A stretch of DNA of 15,749 nt from Nitrospira sp. (GTDB lineage Bacteria; Nitrospirota; Thermodesulfovibrionia; Thermodesulfovibrionales; SM23-35): contig VGWY01000033.1 of assembly GCA_016873575.1 (NCBI GenBank), positions 1 to 15,749 on the forward strand, in the 5' to 3' direction. The notes below the pieces were generated by a model. The model was not told the origin of the DNA, ran no database searches, and saw nothing but the letters and a program-made list of their open reading frames with translations. This document shows, in pieces, positions 14,791 through 15,749 of this stretch. Position 1 is the stretch's first letter. Each line of letters starts with the position of its first letter. The position numbers and the translations under genes were made by a program.

Positions 14791-15238
14791 GACTTCCTAA
14801 CCGTTCCTCTATCTTTGTGATTTTTTTTAGTCTTAAATGGTGTCTTTTCCCTTCAAATGGGGTACTGACCCATATCTTTACAATCTCTTTTGCAAGATCT
14901 TTTCCAACGATTCTTCCACCAATGACAAGGATATTTGCATCATTATGCAATCTGCTCATCTTTGCAGTGTAGAGGTCATTGCAGAGTGATGCCCTTATAT
15001 GTGGAAATTTATTTGCGACAATGGACATTCCTATCCCGGTTCCACAGATGAGTATCCCCCTCTCGATCCTGCCTGAAGAGACTGCTTCAGCAACCTTTTC
15101 ACCGAAATCAGGATAATCCACTGATTCAGTCCCTTTTGTACCATAGTCGGAATATTCTATGCCTAACTCAGTGAGTAGCGAGATAATTTCTTTTTTCAGC
15201 TCAACCCCTGCATGATCACAGCCAATTGCAATTGTCAT
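14780..15238 (-). CDS. rpiB: Ribose-5-phosphate isomerase B
   Basis: RpiB interconverts ribose 5-phosphate and ribulose 5-phosphate in the pentose phosphate pathway. It is 152 residues, normal for the LacAB/RpiB family. Active-site residues visible are Asp8-His9 in GCDHAG, Cys65 in ICGTGIGMS, and His98 in SRLHNDANILVIGGR. The CGTGIGMS loop with Cys matches RpiB and not LacA/LacB subunits. The ATG at 15238 is preceded by TTAGG with a 5-nt spacer. It is the first gene of the rpiB-glyA-nrdR cluster, so its promoter should lie in 15239-15500. Confidence 0.96.
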   Translation of the reverse strand: MTIAIGCDHAGVELKKEIISLLTELGIEYSDYGTKGTESVDYPDFGEKVAEAVSSGRIERGILICGTGIGMSIVANKFPHIRASLCNDLYTAKMSRLHNDANILVIGGRIVGKDLAKEIVKIWVSTPFEGKRHHLRLKKITKIEERLGSHGF

Positions 15239-15472
15239 TTTTTCCTAATCCTTAGCATAAATTTTAAACCACATTAAAAAATCTTTTATTGACAAATAAT
15301 TACATACACTATTCTAAATAAAAACTTTAAGTTTTCAGTAATTAATCTACTGAGAACAATCCTGAAAGTTATCCTTTTTTCTGTTTATGGATATATTTGC
15401 CCTCTGTGGTTAATCGTATTATTTTTAATCTTATCTAAGAGATTATCGAGAAGTCAAGAAAGATAACAAATA
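15239..15472. other. AT-rich intergenic region upstream of rpiB
   Basis: About 230 nt lie here without a supported gene. The region should hold the rpiB operon promoter on the minus strand, but no convincing -35/-10 pair was found there. It contains the inverted repeat at 15331-15357. A longer-range pair of arms is also present: TTAAACCACA at 15264-15273 and TGTGGTTAA at 15405-15413. A plus-strand TTGACA at 15289-15294 lacks a good -10 box. Confidence 0.5.
15331..15357. promoter_or_regulatory. Inverted repeat upstream of rpiB (operator or hairpin)
   Basis: GTTTTCAGTA and TACTGAGAAC flank a 7-nt spacer; 9 of 10 positions pair, and the tenth is a U-G wobble in plus-strand RNA. It sits about 93-119 nt before the rpiB start. 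It could be a protein-binding site or an RNA hairpin; nothing identifies the regulator. Confidence 0.4.
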
Positions 15473-15494
15473 GGCGGGGTTTTACAACCCCGCC
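15473..15494 (-). terminator. Intrinsic terminator of the outer-membrane barrel gene
   Basis: GGCGGGGTT and AACCCCGCC form a perfect 9-bp stem with a 4-nt loop. On the minus strand it lies 8 nt after the stop codon of the barrel gene and is followed by TATTTGTTATCTTTC, a moderately T-rich tail. On the plus strand no T-tract follows, which fixes the orientation. Confidence 0.8.
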
Positions 15495-15502
15495 CCAAGG
15501 AA

Positions 15503-15749
15503 TTACCAGCCAAGGTTCAGAGTTACGAGATGCCTTCTATCCTTGTCTTGACCTGCATAAGCACCAACCTCTTCAGCATATGTCACATAGGACAAGGAGA
15601 AGATCAGTAATCTTAGATCAACACCAAAGGTCGGATAACCCTGATACAATCCAGCTCTTACCCCCATTGCAGCAATGGCCTTGTCAAATAACTGGAGGTC
15701 ACCACCAAAACGCAGCCTCTTCCCCTTATCACTGTCTTGTTCAAAATTG
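15503..15749 (-). CDS. Outer-membrane beta-barrel protein, C-terminal fragment (N-terminus outside window)
   Basis: The minus-strand frame is open from the window edge to TAA at 15503-15505, giving about 81 residues without a start. The sequence alternates polar and hydrophobic residues in short strands (RLRFGGDLQLF, AAMGVRAGLYQ, TFGVDLRLLIFSLSYVTY) and ends in HLVTLNLGW. A terminal aromatic residue after alternating residues is the usual signature of BAM-inserted outer-membrane barrels. The segment YAEEVGAYAGQDKDRRH resembles the C-terminus of uncharacterised barrel proteins, some annotated as TraF-like; that link is from memory and tentative. The gene is transcribed towards rpiB and ends at the hairpin 15473-15494. 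Its presence supports a diderm host. Confidence 0.75.
   Translation of the reverse strand, partial: NFEQDSDKGKRLRFGGDLQLFDKAIAAMGVRAGLYQGYPTFGVDLRLLIFSLSYVTYAEEVGAYAGQDKDRRHLVTLNLGW

Noticed and set aside
15289..15318. Plus-strand TTGACA upstream of the hairpin at 15473 as a small RNA gene
   Set aside because: The -10 boxes at 15-18 nt spacing are poor, and the hairpin has no plus-strand T-tract, so it terminates the minus-strand gene instead.
15305..15318. ACACTATTCTAAAT as an NrdR box
   Set aside because: It matches the recalled NrdR-box consensus at only about 9 of 14 positions, and no second box at the usual spacing was seen.

Overview
The window is a gene-dense stretch (about 40% GC by eye) of a chromosome from a diderm bacterium. 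The last gene is an outer-membrane beta-barrel fragment, and the rest are standard housekeeping genes. The gene orders eno-ftsB and rpiB-glyA-nrdR, a COG1449-type GH57 enzyme beside a GlgB branching enzyme, and the style of intergenic repeats fit a Nitrospirota or deltaproteobacterial-type lineage. This assignment is an inference of moderate to low confidence; nothing here settles the taxon.

Layout, plus strand. 1-632: the C-terminal end of MutS. 674-2442: gcvH and lpd, overlapping by 3-4 nt (H protein and dihydrolipoamide dehydrogenase). 2443-2709: a GC-rich palindromic repeat element and a short 7-nt tandem repeat. 2710-6956: a tightly packed run of eno, ftsB, a GH57 glucan hydrolase/transferase and dtd. 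6981-8969: a TPR protein with an OGT/GT9-like glycosyltransferase domain, whose nine central TPRs are nearly identical 102-bp DNA repeats. 9034-9750: a ribbon-helix-helix antitoxin and PIN toxin pair with its own strong sigma70-type promoter. 9773-10465: radC. 10557-12905: glgB.

Minus strand, convergent with glgB: rpiB (15238-14780), glyA (14790-13552) and nrdR (13423-12965) form an operon-like cluster. The C-terminus of an outer-membrane barrel protein (15749-15503) follows, with a clear terminator hairpin.

Functional links. GH57 and GlgB point to storage-glucan (glycogen) metabolism. GcvH, Lpd and GlyA are the lipoyl shuttle, E3 and serine/glycine exchange parts of glycine and one-carbon metabolism. 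Eno and RpiB are central carbon enzymes. The TPR-glycosyltransferase, toxin-antitoxin pair and radC make up an accessory-looking segment between dtd and glgB.

The most unusual signal is a recurring 7-nt tandem periodicity. Heptamer arrays lie upstream of eno, dtd and nrdR. A fourth, of exactly 18 heptamers (126 nt, 42 codons), lies inside the glgB reading frame and adds a charged loop to the N-terminal domain without breaking the frame. No CRISPR array, rRNA, tRNA or insertion sequence was seen.
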